From Rhizobium sp. BK376 (lineage in GTDB: Bacteria; Pseudomonadota; Alphaproteobacteria; Rhizobiales; Rhizobiaceae), in assembly GCF_004341625.1 (NCBI RefSeq), contig NZ_SLZG01000001.1, positions 248,001-312,000 of the forward strand: 64,000 nucleotides of DNA, written 5' to 3'. Shown here in pieces: positions 9,157 through 19,298 of the stretch (the first letter of the stretch is position 1; the number at the start of each line of letters is the position of its first letter). The notes beneath the pieces are model-generated. The model was not told where the DNA came from. It ran no database searches and was given only the letters and a program-made list of their open reading frames with translations. The translations under genes and the position numbers were made by a program.

Positions 9157-11153
9157 CAGAAGGAACTCCCGAGCATCATCCAGGTAACGAGGGCCGCGAC
9201 ACCGAGCAGCATCGCGAAGGCATAGTGGTAGAGGTAGCCCGTCTGCAGACGGACAACGCGGTTGGTAACGTCGACGACGCGGGCAGCCACACCGTTCGGG
9301 CCGTAGCCGTCGATGACGGTGCCGTCACCCTGCTTCCAGAGGAAGCGGCCGAGGGCCTTGGCTGTGCGGACGAAAAGGAAGTCGTAGAGCTCGTCGAAGT
9401 ACCACTTGTTGAGCAGGAATTCGTAGAGCACGCGGTGTTGGCGAGCCAGAACCTTCGGGGTTTCCGGCGACTTGATGTACATGTACCAGGCGATCACGAA
9501 GCCGAACACCATCGCAATGAAGGGGCTAAGCTCGACCCAGGCCGGGTTATGCTCCATCTCTTCCAGGATCTTGTTGTCCGGCAAGGTGAACAGCGCATTC
9601 TTCCAGAACTCGCTGTAGGCCTCGCCGACGAAAGCGCCGTGGAATACGAAGCCGGCAAAGACGGCGCCGATCGCCAGCAGGTAGAGCGGGATCAGCATGA
9701 CATTCGGCGATTCATGCACATGGTGCATCACTTCATGCGAAGCGCGCGGAGCGCCATAGAAAGTCATGAAGATCAGGCGCCAGGAGTAGAAGCTGGTGAA
9801 CAGCGCGGCGATGACAAGCAGCGTGAAAGCGAAGCCGGATGCCGGGCTATGCGACGCGTAGGACGCCGCAATGATCGCATCCTTCGAGAAGAAGCCTGCG
9901 AAGCCGATCGGCGTGAAGGGGATGCCAACGCCGGTGATCGCGAGCGTGCCGATGATCATCATCAGGAAGGTCTTCGGGATATGCGTGCGAAGGCCGCCCA
10001 TGTGGCGCATGTCCTGCTCGCCGTCGACGGCGTGGATGACCGAGCCGGCGCAAAGGAAGAGCAGCGCCTTGAAGAAGGCGTGTGTGAAGAGATGGAAGAT
10101 CGCAGCGCCATAAGCGCCGACACCGAGCGACACGAACATGTAGCCAAGCTGCGAACAGGTCGAATAGGCGATGACGCGCTTGATGTCGTTCTGCACGAGG
10201 CCGACGGTTGCCGCAAAGAAGGCGGTGATCGCGCCGATGATGGTCACGAAGATCAGCGCATCATGCGACAGTTCGAAGATCGGCGACATGCGGGCGACGA
10301 GGAACACACCGGCGGTGACCATGGTTGCTGCGTGGATGAGCGCCGAGACCGGGGTCGGGCCTTCCATGGCATCCGGTAGCCAGGTGTGCAGCAGGAACTG
10401 TGCCGACTTACCCATCGCGCCCATGAAGAGCAACAGGCAGACGCCGGTCAGCGCATGAGCGCGATCGAGCTGCATGCCGAAGAGGTTCAGCACGATATCG
10501 CCGGGCTGTCCGCCCTGCCCTGCAGCGAAGCTCTGGGCGTTTCCGAAGATCACGTCGAAGTTGATCGAGCCGAAGAGCACGAAGACGCCGGCAATGCCGA
10601 GAACGAAGCCGAAGTCGCCGACGCGGTTGACGATGAAGGCCTTCATTGCAGCTGCGTTTGCGGACGGCTTCTTGAACCAGAAACCGATGAGCAGGTAGGA
10701 AGCGAGACCAACGCCTTCCCAGCCGAAGAACATCTGGGCAAGGTTGTCCGACGTTACCAGCATCAGCATGGCGAAGGTGAAGAGCGACAGATAGGCAAAG
10801 AAGCGCGGACGATGCGGATCGTGATGCATGTATCCGATCGAATAGACGTGTACCAGCGTCGAAACCGAGTTCACGACGATCAGCATAACCGAGGTCAGCG
10901 TATCGATGCGCAGCGCCCAGGAGACGTCTATGCCGCCGGACTGGATCCAGCGCAGAACCTCAACCTTGATCGGCAGGTCATGCGGTTCGCCGAGCGCGAC
11001 GGTGAAGAAAACGATCCACGACAGGATGGCCGCGATGATCATCAGGCCGGTGGTAATATATTCCGAAGCCTTCGAGCCGATCTGATTGCCGAGAAGGCCG
11101 ACGATCAAGGCGCCGATAAGAGGAAGAAAGACGATAGCCTTATAGAGAAACAT
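9156..11153 (-). CDS. nuoL: NADH-quinone oxidoreductase subunit L
   Basis: NuoL is the distal antiporter-like subunit of complex I; its C-terminal amphipathic lateral helix runs along the membrane arm. The 665-residue product shows the helix 5 Glu region ([20 protein letters not shown]), the channel lysine region ([20 protein letters not shown]) and [19 protein letters not shown]. The long C-terminal part, ending in a hydrophobic helix, accounts for its size over NuoM and NuoN. The gene starts 7 bp after nuoK and overlaps nuoM by one base. Confidence 0.97.
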   Translation of the reverse strand: MFLYKAIVFLPLIGALIVGLLGNQIGSKASEYITTGLMIIAAILSWIVFFTVALGEPHDLPIKVEVLRWIQSGGIDVSWALRIDTLTSVMLIVVNSVSTLVHVYSIGYMHHDPHRPRFFAYLSLFTFAMLMLVTSDNLAQMFFGWEGVGLASYLLIGFWFKKPSANAAAMKAFIVNRVGDFGFVLGIAGVFVLFGSINFDVIFGNAQSFAAGQGGQPGDIVLNLFGMQLDRAHALTGVCLLLFMGAMGKSAQFLLHTWLPDAMEGPTPVSALIHAATMVTAGVFLVARMSPIFELSHDALIFVTIIGAITAFFAATVGLVQNDIKRVIAYSTCSQLGYMFVSLGVGAYGAAIFHLFTHAFFKALLFLCAGSVIHAVDGEQDMRHMGGLRTHIPKTFLMMIIGTLAITGVGIPFTPIGFAGFFSKDAIIAASYASHSPASGFAFTLLVIAALFTSFYSWRLIFMTFYGAPRASHEVMHHVHESPNVMLIPLYLLAIGAVFAGFVFHGAFVGEAYSEFWKNALFTLPDNKILEEMEHNPAWVELSPFIAMVFGFVIAWYMYIKSPETPKVLARQHRVLYEFLLNKWYFDELYDFLFVRTAKALGRFLWKQGDGTVIDGYGPNGVAARVVDVTNRVVRLQTGYLYHYAFAMLLGVAALVTWMMLGSSF

Positions 11154-11160
11154 AGCTGTA

Positions 11161-11469
11161 TCAGCCCTTCATCATATTGACGTCTTCCACGGCGATGGAG
11201 CCGCGGTTGCGGTAGAAGACGACCAGAATTGCAAGACCGATGGCCGCTTCCGCAGCTGCGACGGTCAGAATGAACAGAGCGAAGACCTGGCCGACGATAT
11301 CGTTCAGGAAGGACGAGAAGGCGACCATGTTGATGTTGACCGCGAGCAGAATGAGCTCGATCGACATCAGGATGACGATGACGTTCTTGCGGTTCAGGAA
11401 GATGCCGAAGACGCCGAGCACGAAGAGGATGGCGCTGACCGTCAGGTAGTGGGAAAGTCCGATGACCAT
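11161..11469 (-). CDS. nuoK: NADH-quinone oxidoreductase subunit K
   Basis: NuoK is a small membrane subunit (102 residues, three helices) near the quinone-to-pump junction of complex I. Two conserved membrane glutamates of the family are visible: one in [13 protein letters not shown] (helix 2) and one in [14 protein letters not shown] (helix 3). The ATG at 11469 follows AAGGAA at a fair distance. It lies 29 bp after nuoJ and 7 bp before nuoL. Confidence 0.97.
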   Translation of the reverse strand: MVIGLSHYLTVSAILFVLGVFGIFLNRKNVIVILMSIELILLAVNINMVAFSSFLNDIVGQVFALFILTVAAAEAAIGLAILVVFYRNRGSIAVEDVNMMKG

Positions 11470-11498
11470 GTGTTTGTTCCTTGACCTTGCGTCTCGCC

Positions 11499-12116
11499 TT
11501 ACATCACGCCTTCGCCCGGCTTCACCTTGACCACCTCGATGGCGGTGGCGGGTGTGCGGGCAACCTGCCTTGAAATATTCTGGCGCTTGATATGCTGGCG
11601 ATGCTTGAGCGTCAGCACGATCGCGCCGATCATCGCGACCAGCAGCACGAGGCCGGAAATCTCGAAGAAATAGACGTAGTTGGTATAGAGCACGTCGCCG
11701 AGCGCAGCGGTGTTCGTCCGCTCCGTCAGCGCCGGGATGGGCATGGCAACCGACTTCGCAACCTGGGGCGAGATCACGCTGCCGCCGACCACGACGATCA
11801 GCTCGGCGGCAAGAATGAGCCCGATCACCGCGCCGATCGGCGCATAGTTCAGGATGCCGGAGCGCAGCTCGGAGAAGTCGATGTCGAGCATCATCACGAC
11901 GAAGAGGAAGAGAACCGCGACGGCGCCGACATAGACGACCAGCAGGATCATCGCCAGGAACTCTGCTCCCAGGAGAAGGAACAAGCCCGCCGCGTTGAAG
12001 AAGGTAAGAATGAGGAACAGGACCGAATGGACCGGGTTCCGCGCGGAGATAACCATGAACGCCGACGCCACCGCGATAAAGGCGAACAGATAGAAGAATA
12101 GAGCCTGCAGACCCAT
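11499..12116 (-). CDS. nuoJ: NADH-quinone oxidoreductase subunit J
   Basis: NuoJ is a five-helix membrane subunit of complex I next to NuoK and NuoA. The 205-residue product begins [19 protein letters not shown] and carries the conserved glycine/tyrosine segment [20 protein letters not shown] on helix 3, which forms part of the water wire. I chose the ATG at 12116 because it matches the family start. The frame is open for another 33 residues upstream, but these are hydrophilic and unlike NuoJ. About 149 bp separate it from nuoI, the longest gap in the nuoH-N part. Confidence 0.96.
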   Translation of the reverse strand: MGLQALFFYLFAFIAVASAFMVISARNPVHSVLFLILTFFNAAGLFLLLGAEFLAMILLVVYVGAVAVLFLFVVMMLDIDFSELRSGILNYAPIGAVIGLILAAELIVVVGGSVISPQVAKSVAMPIPALTERTNTAALGDVLYTNYVYFFEISGLVLLVAMIGAIVLTLKHRQHIKRQNISRQVARTPATAIEVVKVKPGEGVM

Positions 12117-12265
12117 GTTGGTGCCTTTTTCATCTTCCCCCGGGCAGCCGGGAGTGTCCCTGCCCGATGGAGCTTCGCAGACGATTGCCCGGCAAAGCTC
12201 CGGTCTCAATTGCACCGTGACGATATCAGCAATCGCCGCCCGTCACGGCATATTCAAATTCTGGC

Positions 12266-12757
12266 TCAGCGGTAAGGCGCATCCAGCGCAATATTGCGCG
12301 CGATTTCGCGTTCCCAACGGTCGCCATTTTCCAGAAGACGCGCCTTGTCGAAGTAAAGCTCTTCGCGCGTTTCCGTAGCAAATTCGAAATTCGGCCCTTC
12401 GACGATCGCGTCGACCGGGCAGGCTTCCTGGCAGAAGCCGCAATAAATGCACTTCACCATGTCGATATCGTAACGCACCGTGCGGCGAGTGCCGTCGTTG
12501 CGGCGCGGGCCGGCTTCGATGGTGATTGCCTGTGCAGGACAGATCGCCTCGCACAGCTTGCACGCAATGCAGCGCTCCTCACCATTCGGATAACGGCGCA
12601 GAGCATGTTCTCCGCGGAAGCGCGGGCTGACCGGTCCCTTTTCGAAGGGATAGTTGATCGTTGCCTTCTGCTTGAAAATATAACGAAAGGTCAGCCAGAA
12701 AGCGCCGACGAATTCCTTAAGAAACAGCGAGCTGACGGCGTTGGACAATCCTGCCAT
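12266..12757 (-). CDS. nuoI: NADH-quinone oxidoreductase subunit I (2 x 4Fe-4S)
   Basis: NuoI carries iron-sulfur clusters N6a and N6b, which pass electrons toward the N2 cluster in NuoB. The 163-residue product has two 8Fe-ferredoxin motifs, [12 protein letters not shown] and [12 protein letters not shown], each finishing in the CP that serves the opposite cluster. The start at 12757 ([16 protein letters not shown]) has a good GGAGG site; an upstream in-frame start at 12784 lies almost against nuoH. This is the alphaproteobacterial/mitochondrial TYKY-type length. Confidence 0.97.
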   Translation of the reverse strand: MAGLSNAVSSLFLKEFVGAFWLTFRYIFKQKATINYPFEKGPVSPRFRGEHALRRYPNGEERCIACKLCEAICPAQAITIEAGPRRNDGTRRTVRYDIDMVKCIYCGFCQEACPVDAIVEGPNFEFATETREELYFDKARLLENGDRWEREIARNIALDAPYR

Positions 12758-12796
12758 CTTAACCTCCAAATAGACCGAAACCACGGACGGACATGA

Positions 12797-13840
12797 TCAC
12801 GCCCATCCCGTCAGTTTCAGCACGAATGCAACGATGACGACCATGGCGAGCGACAGCGGCAGGAAGACCTTCCAGCCAAGGCGCATCAGTTGGTCATAGC
12901 GGTAGCGCGGTACGAATGCCTTGACCATCGCGATCATGAAGAACACGAGGCAGGACTTCAAAAGGAACCAGATGACACCCGGGACCCAGTTGAGGATCCA
13001 GATATCGACCGGCGGCAGCCAGCCCCCGAGGAACAGGATCGTCGTCAGCGAGCACATCAGCACGATGGCGGCATATTCGCCGAGCATGAACATCATGTAG
13101 AGCGACGAGCCGTACTCGACCATGAAGCCGGCAACCAGTTCCGATTCCGCTTCCGGAAGGTCGAAGGGCGGACGGTTGGTTTCAGCCAGCGCCGAGATGA
13201 AGAAGACGATGAACATCGGGAAGAGCGACAGCCAATGCCAGTCGAGGAAGGACGCCGGCAGACCGAGCTTGGTGCCGAGGCCGACCTGCTGCGACATGAC
13301 GATGTCAGTCAAGTTCAGCGAACCGACCGTCAGAAGCACCGTGACGATGACGAGACCGATCGAAACTTCGTAGGAGACCATCTGCGCGGCGGAGCGCAGC
13401 GCACCAAGGAACGGGTACTTCGAGTTCGAAGCCCAGCCGCCCATGATGATGCCGTAGACTTCAAGCGACGAGATCGCCAGGATGTAGAGGATACCGACAT
13501 TGATGTTGGCAATCACCCAACCGTGGGCGACCGGAACGACCGCCCAGGTGGAGAGCGCAAGTAGCACTGTCACGAGCGGCGCCAGCAGGAAGACGCCCTT
13601 GTTGGCGCCAGCCGGAATGACCGGCTCCTTCAGCATGAACTTCAAGAGGTCGGCGAAGGACTGGAACAGACCGAAAGGACCGACGACGTTCGGACCGCGA
13701 CGCAGCTGCACCGCCGCCCAGATCTTGCGGTCGGCAAGAAGGATGTAGGCGATGAAGATCAGCAGGCAGACCAGGAGGAGAAGAGACTGACCGATCATGA
13801 TGATCAACGGCCAGAGATAGGTCGAAAAGAATGAGTCCAT
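12797..13840 (-). CDS. nuoH: NADH-quinone oxidoreductase subunit H
   Basis: NuoH forms the quinone-chamber part of the membrane arm, connecting the peripheral arm to the pumps. The 347-residue product has about eight helices, with the conserved loop segments [19 protein letters not shown] near the N-terminus and the acidic quinone-site loop [20 protein letters not shown] in the middle. It lies 12 bp after nuoG and 39 bp before nuoI. Confidence 0.97.
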   Translation of the reverse strand: MDSFFSTYLWPLIIMIGQSLLLLVCLLIFIAYILLADRKIWAAVQLRRGPNVVGPFGLFQSFADLLKFMLKEPVIPAGANKGVFLLAPLVTVLLALSTWAVVPVAHGWVIANINVGILYILAISSLEVYGIIMGGWASNSKYPFLGALRSAAQMVSYEVSIGLVIVTVLLTVGSLNLTDIVMSQQVGLGTKLGLPASFLDWHWLSLFPMFIVFFISALAETNRPPFDLPEAESELVAGFMVEYGSSLYMMFMLGEYAAIVLMCSLTTILFLGGWLPPVDIWILNWVPGVIWFLLKSCLVFFMIAMVKAFVPRYRYDQLMRLGWKVFLPLSLAMVVIVAFVLKLTGWA

Positions 13841-13852
13841 TGTCCCCTGCCC

Positions 13853-15934
13853 TTACTCTGCCGCAACTTTGAAATTGTTGCGGGCCAATGCGGAGCACTC
13901 AGCCATGACAGCCGAAGCGCGCGCTATCGGGTTCGTCAAATAGAAGTCTTTCACCGGCGACGCAAACCCAGATTTACCCATCTTGCCGGCTTTTTTCGCA
14001 AGTGCGGCAATTTTGGCGCTGTCGCCCTCCGCGACCTCGTCAAGCTTGGCGAAATGCGGGAAAGCAGCGAACAGTTTCGCGCGCAATTGGCTCAGCGAAT
14101 CAAAGGGAAGCTTCTTGCCGAGCACATCGGAAAGGGCGCGGATGACCGCCCAATCCTCGCGGGCGTCGCCCGGTGCAAAACCGGCACGGTTGCCCATCTG
14201 AACGCGACCTTCGGTGTTGACCCAGATGCCCGACTTTTCGGTGTAGGTCGCAGCCGGAAGGATGACGTCGGCATTGTGTGCGCCGTTGTCGCCGTGCGAG
14301 CCGATGTAGACGGTGAACTTCGCAGTCTTCTTGGTGAAATCCAGTTCGTCAGCACCCAGCAGGAAGAGGACGTCCATCGCGCCCAGCATCTGGGCGGCGT
14401 TGACGCCCTTCGCACCCGGCACGAAGCCGAGGTCGAGGCCACCGACGCGGGAGGCCACCGTGTGCAGCATCGCAAAGCCGTTCCAGCCTTCCGTGATCGC
14501 GCCAACGTCTGCCGCGAGCTTGGCGACGCTTGCCAGCACGGCTGCCGCGTCCTCGCGGATCAGAGCACCCTGGCCGACGATGATCATCGGCTTCTGAGCG
14601 TTCTTCAGGACATCAGCGAAAGCATGAGTGCCCGAGACGACGTCGCTCAGCGTATCCGGACCGGCGCCAAGGTAATCATAAGAGTAGCGCATTTCGCCGC
14701 CCTCACCGATCACGCCGATCGGGAACTTGCCGCGACGCCAGCGCTTGCGGATGCGGGCGTTGAGCACGGCTGCCTCGAAGCGCGGATTGGCGCCAACGAT
14801 CAGCAGCGCATCAGCCTGCTCGATGCCCTCGATGGTCGGGTTGAAGAGGTAAGTCTCGCGGCCGAGCGACGGATCGATTGCCGTCCCATCCTGGCGACAG
14901 TCGAGGTTCTCGGAACCCAGCGACTTTACCAGCTCGGAGAGCGCGTACATTTCTTCGACGGAAGCAAGATCGCCGGCGATCGCGCCGATCTTGTCGCCCG
15001 AAGTGGCCGATACGGCAGACTTGATCGCGGCGAATGCTTCGGCCCAGGTCGCTACCTGCAGACGGCCGTCGCGGCGGACGTAGGGCTTGTCGAGACGCTG
15101 CGTCTTCAGGCCGTCCCAAACGTGGCGGGTCTTGTCGGAGATCCACTCTTCGTTGATCTGGTCGTTGACGCGCGGCAGGATGCGCATGACTTCGCGACCG
15201 CGGGTATCGACGCGGATCGCGGAACCGACGGCGTCCATGACGTCGATCGATTCGGTCTTGTTCAATTCCCAAGGACGCGCCGTGAAGGCGAAGGGCTTGG
15301 AGGTCAAGGCGCCAACCGGGCAGAGGTCAACAACGTTGCCCTGCAGCTCCGAGGTCATGGCCTGCTCGAGATAGGTGGTGATTTCTGCGTCTTCGCCGCG
15401 GCCAATGAGGCCGAGTTCAGAGATGCCGCCGACCTCGGTCGTGAAGCGAACGCAGCGCGTGCAGTGGATGCAGCGGTTCATGACCGTCTTGACGAGCGGT
15501 CCGATGTACTTGTCCTCGACGGCGCGCTTGTCTTCCTGATAGCGCGAACTGTCGATGCCGAAGGCCATGGCCTGGTCCTGCAGGTCGCATTCGCCGCCCT
15601 GGTCGCAGATTGGGCAATCCAGCGGATGGTTGATGAGCAGGAATTCCATCACGCCTTCGCGGGCCTTCTTGACCATCGGCGTGTTGGTGAAGACTTCCGG
15701 AAGCTCGCCGTTCGGGCCGCCGCGGATGTCGCGCACGCCCATGGCGCAGGAAGCCTGCGGCTTCGGCGGGCCGCCCTTCACCTCGACAAGGCACATGCGG
15801 CAGTTACCTGCCACCGACAAACGTTCATGGAAGCAGAAGCGCGGGACTTCGGCGCCGGCTTCCTCGCACGCCTGGATAAGCGTGTAGTGATCCGGGACTT
15901 CGATCTCTTTGCCGTCAATCTTCAGTTTTGCCAT
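13853..15934 (-). CDS. nuoG: NADH-quinone oxidoreductase subunit G (iron-sulfur)
   Basis: NuoG is the large iron-sulfur subunit of the peripheral arm. The 693-residue product starts with a 2Fe-2S ferredoxin domain (cysteines in CFHERLSVAGNCRMCLVEV), continues with the His/Cys-ligated N5 motif (HPLDCPICDQGGECDLQDQ) and a 4Fe-4S motif (CIHCTRC), then a molybdopterin-oxidoreductase-like domain without cofactor function. Its size fits the mitochondrial-type 75-kDa subunit rather than the longer E. coli form. Unlike its neighbours it is separated from the gene ahead by 234 bp, so it may have its own promoter or processing site. Confidence 0.97.
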   Translation of the reverse strand: MAKLKIDGKEIEVPDHYTLIQACEEAGAEVPRFCFHERLSVAGNCRMCLVEVKGGPPKPQASCAMGVRDIRGGPNGELPEVFTNTPMVKKAREGVMEFLLINHPLDCPICDQGGECDLQDQAMAFGIDSSRYQEDKRAVEDKYIGPLVKTVMNRCIHCTRCVRFTTEVGGISELGLIGRGEDAEITTYLEQAMTSELQGNVVDLCPVGALTSKPFAFTARPWELNKTESIDVMDAVGSAIRVDTRGREVMRILPRVNDQINEEWISDKTRHVWDGLKTQRLDKPYVRRDGRLQVATWAEAFAAIKSAVSATSGDKIGAIAGDLASVEEMYALSELVKSLGSENLDCRQDGTAIDPSLGRETYLFNPTIEGIEQADALLIVGANPRFEAAVLNARIRKRWRRGKFPIGVIGEGGEMRYSYDYLGAGPDTLSDVVSGTHAFADVLKNAQKPMIIVGQGALIREDAAAVLASVAKLAADVGAITEGWNGFAMLHTVASRVGGLDLGFVPGAKGVNAAQMLGAMDVLFLLGADELDFTKKTAKFTVYIGSHGDNGAHNADVILPAATYTEKSGIWVNTEGRVQMGNRAGFAPGDAREDWAVIRALSDVLGKKLPFDSLSQLRAKLFAAFPHFAKLDEVAEGDSAKIAALAKKAGKMGKSGFASPVKDFYLTNPIARASAVMAECSALARNNFKVAAE

Positions 15935-16168
15935 CGTCCACTCAGTCCTGTTTCACATTTGCAGCCGAATGCGGCCGCAAACAATTTCATGATCGCAACC
16001 CCACTCGCCCCTGACGGCCTTCAACCGCATGGCGTGGCAATTGCTCACAATCACCTTTGCCGAACCTTACCCCCTGGGGTTCGGCGACCCGGCTCCGCAG
16101 ATTTGCCGCGATGCCCTCTTGCCTTGTCTCTGCTTTTCCCGGCCGCTTGGGTTCGCCCGGAAAAAGAA
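15935..16168. other. Non-coding gap with hairpins inside the nuo cluster
   Basis: This 234-bp gap between the HhH protein gene and nuoG has no credible ORF. It contains two inverted repeats: an 8-bp perfect stem GCCGAACC/GGTTCGGC (16059-16066 with 16078-16085), and a 9-bp stem with one mismatch around 15958-15982 (TTTGCAGCCG with CGGCCGCAAA). Neither has a T tract. RNA processing, partial termination or an internal promoter are possible; I cannot choose between them. Confidence 0.5.
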
Positions 16169-16849
16169 TTACTTGCCGCCCGCAGCCTTCGGCGCGAGCA
16201 ACGCCTTTGCCTGGCCTACCCAGTCATCGCGAGCAATGCGCCCCTCGAAACCGAGATCAGCATCAATGTGCGCAACGTCCGCGTCAGACCAGGAGGCGAT
16301 GTCTGCGAAAGTGCCGATACCGCGTTCCCTCAAAACCATCTCCAGCTTCGGGCCGACGCCGGAAATCAGTTTCAGATCGTCCGCCTTTGCAGTCGTTTTC
16401 CTTCCGCGGGCCGGCGCCTTCACCACCTTTGGAGCGGCGGCTTCGACCGTCGCATCGGCCTTCGCTTTGACGGGCGCCGGCTTGTCGACTGCCGGCTTTG
16501 CCTTTGCCCTGACCTTCACGACCGGAGCTGCCTTCGCAGCCGGAGCGGCATTCACGGCAACATTCGACTCAGTCTGTCGTTGCACCGGCGATGCGCTCTT
16601 CTGCTCTTCCAGGGCAGCCGCGAACTTGTTCGTTGCCTCGACCGCTCCCTGAACCGCGCCCCAGAAAGCGCCGGCCATCTGTGTGGAAAAGCCGAAACCG
16701 ATTGCAGTCACCGCAGCCATAGCCGCGGCGGGATTGGTCATCAGTGGATGCAAGTGCGAATTCTGCAGCATTTCGGCAGCAAGACGACCGAACTCAGCCG
16801 ATGCATCGGCTGCGTCCCTTCCCTCACCCGCGTCTGCAGACTTCGTCAT
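16169..16849 (-). CDS. HhH-domain protein encoded between nuoF and nuoG
   Basis: This 226-residue protein is not a canonical complex I subunit. Residues 1-85 are mildly hydrophobic and helical with a phasin-like flavour (AIGFGFSTQMAGAFWGAVQG). Residues 85-155 form a low-complexity Ala/Lys/Pro linker. From about residue 157 there is a compact domain beginning DDLKLISGVGPKLE, whose GVGP is a helix-hairpin-helix turn. The same domain ends NuoE in this operon: I count 38 identical positions of 61. Two adjacent ATGs (16852, 16849) are possible; the second is better spaced from AAGGG. It sits 8 bp after nuoF, so it is certainly co-transcribed. A structural or assembly role in complex I is an inference from position and shared domain. 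Confidence 0.85.
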   Translation of the reverse strand: MTKSADAGEGRDAADASAEFGRLAAEMLQNSHLHPLMTNPAAAMAAVTAIGFGFSTQMAGAFWGAVQGAVEATNKFAAALEEQKSASPVQRQTESNVAVNAAPAAKAAPVVKVRAKAKPAVDKPAPVKAKADATVEAAAPKVVKAPARGRKTTAKADDLKLISGVGPKLEMVLRERGIGTFADIASWSDADVAHIDADLGFEGRIARDDWVGQAKALLAPKAAGGK

Positions 16850-16857
16850 CATATCCC

Positions 16858-18162
16858 TTACTCGGCTGCTTCCAGAACGGCGCCGTGATCCATCACGTTG
16901 GCGGTATACTGATCGATACGCTTTTCGATTTCCGGGCGGAAGTTACGGATCAAGCCCTGCACCGGCCATGCGGCGGCATCGCCGAGCGCGCAGATAGTAT
17001 GCCCTTCGATCTGCTTCGTCACCTGGAACAGCATGTCGATTTCGCGCTTCTGGGCGTTGCCCTTGGCCATGCGCTCCATGACACGCCACATCCAGCCCGT
17101 GCCTTCGCGGCACGGCGTGCACTGACCGCAGCTCTCGTGCTTGAAGAAGGCGGAGATGCGGGCAATCGCCTTGATGACGTCGGTGGACTTGTCCATGACG
17201 ATCGCAGCTGCCGTACCGAAGGACGAGCCGACTGCGCGCAGGCCGTCGAAGTCCATCGGGCAGTCCATGATGTCCTTGGCCGGCACGATCGGGCACGATG
17301 CACCGCCGGGAATGACAGCGAGCAGGTTATCCCAGCCGCCGCGGATGCCGCCGGCATGCTTGTCGACCAGTTCGCGGAAAGTGATGCCCATGACTTCTTC
17401 GACGGTGCACGGCTTGTTGACGTGGCCCGACAGCATGAACAGCTTAGTGCCCACGTTGTTCGGACGACCGAAGGAGGAGAACCAGCCGGCGCCGCGGCGC
17501 AGGATGGTCGGGGCAACGGCGATCGATTCGACGTTGTTGACCGTGGTCGGGCAGCCGTAGAGACCCATGTTTGCCGGAAACGGCGGCTTCAGGCGCGGCT
17601 GGCCCTTCTTGCCTTCCAGGCTTTCGAGCAGAGCGGTTTCTTCGCCACAGATATAGGCGCCGGCACCGTGATGAACGAAAATCTCCATATCCCAGCCGAG
17701 CTTGTTGTTTTTACCCAACAAACCGGCATCGTAGCATTCGTCGATCGCTGCCTGCAGCGCCTCGCGTTCGCGGATATATTCACCGCGAACATAGATGTAA
17801 GCGGCATTGGCGCCCATGGCGAAGCTTGCGACCACGCAGCCTTCGATCAGCGTATGCGGATCGTGGCGCATGATGTCGCGGTCCTTGCAGGTGCCAGGCT
17901 CCGATTCGTCGGCATTGACGACGAGATAGTGCGGACGACCGTCCGATTCCTTCGGCATGAAGGACCACTTCAGGCCCGTCGGGAAGCCGGCGCCGCCACG
18001 GCCGCGCAAACCGGACGCCTTCATCTCGTTGATGATCCAGTCACGGCCCTTTTCGAGAATCTGCTTGGTGCCGTCCCAATGGCCGCGGCTCATCGCGCCC
18101 TTCAGGGACTTGTCCTTGAGGCCGTAGATATTGGTAAAGATGCGATCCTGATCCTGTAACAT
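16858..18162 (-). CDS. nuoF: NADH-quinone oxidoreductase subunit F (NADH/FMN site)
   Basis: NuoF binds NADH and FMN and carries 4Fe-4S cluster N3, the electron entry point of complex I. The 434-residue product shows the nucleotide-binding glycine-rich stretch [20 protein letters not shown] near residue 50, [19 protein letters not shown], and the cluster motif [13 protein letters not shown]. The length matches mitochondrial 51-kDa homologues. The ATG at 18162 has an AGAGGTGA ribosome site and lies 10 bp after nuoE. Confidence 0.97.
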   Translation of the reverse strand: MLQDQDRIFTNIYGLKDKSLKGAMSRGHWDGTKQILEKGRDWIINEMKASGLRGRGGAGFPTGLKWSFMPKESDGRPHYLVVNADESEPGTCKDRDIMRHDPHTLIEGCVVASFAMGANAAYIYVRGEYIREREALQAAIDECYDAGLLGKNNKLGWDMEIFVHHGAGAYICGEETALLESLEGKKGQPRLKPPFPANMGLYGCPTTVNNVESIAVAPTILRRGAGWFSSFGRPNNVGTKLFMLSGHVNKPCTVEEVMGITFRELVDKHAGGIRGGWDNLLAVIPGGASCPIVPAKDIMDCPMDFDGLRAVGSSFGTAAAIVMDKSTDVIKAIARISAFFKHESCGQCTPCREGTGWMWRVMERMAKGNAQKREIDMLFQVTKQIEGHTICALGDAAAWPVQGLIRNFRPEIEKRIDQYTANVMDHGAVLEAAE

Positions 18163-18172
18163 GCTTCACCTC

Positions 18173-19282
18173 TTACCGCGGCTTCTTGCCGAAGACTTTT
18201 ATGTATTCCGCTTCGCCACCTCTGGCGAGAGCGTCTGCCTGCTTGACCCAATCGTCGCGTTCGATGCGGCCGTGGAAGCTCAGATAACCGTCAACCCACT
18301 CGCGCTCGTGCTGCTTCCAGCTGGCGATCTGGGCGAAGGTGAAGATGCCGATCTCATGGAGAGTGGCTTCAATCTTCGGGCCGACGCCCGAGATCATCTT
18401 GAGGTCGTCGGGCGTTCCGGGCTTTTCCACCGCAGCCGGGCGGCTGGCATCGTCCAGCGAAGGCTTGGCCTGGCCTGCAGCCGTATTTTCGGCCTTTGCC
18501 GGAGTTGCCTGCGGATGGTCGGCCGGAAGCGCCGTCTTGCCATCGGCGGGGCTCTTCAGCGCAGCATTCGTCTCGGCGTCAGTGCTCTTCGGCCGAGCGG
18601 CTTCCGACGGGGGGACGGCGACAGTCTCGACCTCCACTGTCTTGGCAGCCTTCGCCTTGGGCGCCTTGGCGGGCGCGTCGAGCAATGACGTCAGGCCGCC
18701 CTCGGGGGCCGAATAGATACGGTCAATCTGCGGACCGGGCTTGATTTCGCTGCCCTTGCCTGCCTGGAACGTGTCGATGATCTCTTCAAGGCGCTCCGGC
18801 GTCAGGTCCTCGTAGGTGTCCTTGCCGATCATGACCATCGGCGCGTTGACGCAGGCGCCGAGACATTCGACCTCTTCCCAGGAAAGGGTTCCCTCGGCGT
18901 TGCGCTCGAACGGATGGGCGTGGATCTTGCTCTTGCAGATGCTCATCAGCTTTTCCGAGCCGCGCAGCATGCAGGGCGTGGTGCCGCAGACCTGTACGTG
19001 GGCCCGAGTGCCGACCGGATGAAGCTGAAACTGCGTGTAGAAGGTCGCGACCTCAAGGACACGGATATAGGCCATCTCAAGCATGTCGGCGACCTTTTCG
19101 ATCGCTGCCTTCGTGACCCAGCCGTCCTGCTCCTGCGCGCGCATCAGGAGCGGGATAACCGCCGATTGCTGGCGGCCTTCCGGATATTTCTTGATGGTCT
19201 TTTCCACCCAGGCCGTGTTCTCGTCGCTGAAGGCGAAAGCGGCAGGCTGGAATTGATCTTCGGCTAATCGACGAACGGACAT
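18173..19282 (-). CDS. nuoE: NADH-quinone oxidoreductase subunit E with C-terminal HhH extension
   Basis: The first 200 or so residues are normal NuoE, the thioredoxin-fold subunit with 2Fe-2S cluster N1a; its four cysteines are in VCGTTPCML and CLGACVNAP. The protein is 369 residues, about twice the E. coli form. Residues 210-290 form an Ala/Lys/Pro-rich linker, and residues 292-352 are a folded-looking domain starting DDLKMISGVGPKIE, with a helix-hairpin-helix GVGP turn. That domain is repeated at the end of the HhH protein encoded between nuoF and nuoG. Long NuoE forms are, to my knowledge, common in Rhizobiales; what the extension does is not known to me. The gene starts 16 bp after the small exported protein gene. 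Confidence 0.95.
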   Translation of the reverse strand: MSVRRLAEDQFQPAAFAFSDENTAWVEKTIKKYPEGRQQSAVIPLLMRAQEQDGWVTKAAIEKVADMLEMAYIRVLEVATFYTQFQLHPVGTRAHVQVCGTTPCMLRGSEKLMSICKSKIHAHPFERNAEGTLSWEEVECLGACVNAPMVMIGKDTYEDLTPERLEEIIDTFQAGKGSEIKPGPQIDRIYSAPEGGLTSLLDAPAKAPKAKAAKTVEVETVAVPPSEAARPKSTDAETNAALKSPADGKTALPADHPQATPAKAENTAAGQAKPSLDDASRPAAVEKPGTPDDLKMISGVGPKIEATLHEIGIFTFAQIASWKQHEREWVDGYLSFHGRIERDDWVKQADALARGGEAEYIKVFGKKPR

Positions 19283-19298
19283 TCTTTCACGCCTTATC

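Noticed and set aside
14054..16888. Very long open frame antisense to nuoG (over 900 codons)
   Set aside because: It lies opposite an unmistakable gene. High-GC codon bias produces long antisense frames, and its composition (Arg, Asp, His, Gly rich) is typical of a shadow.
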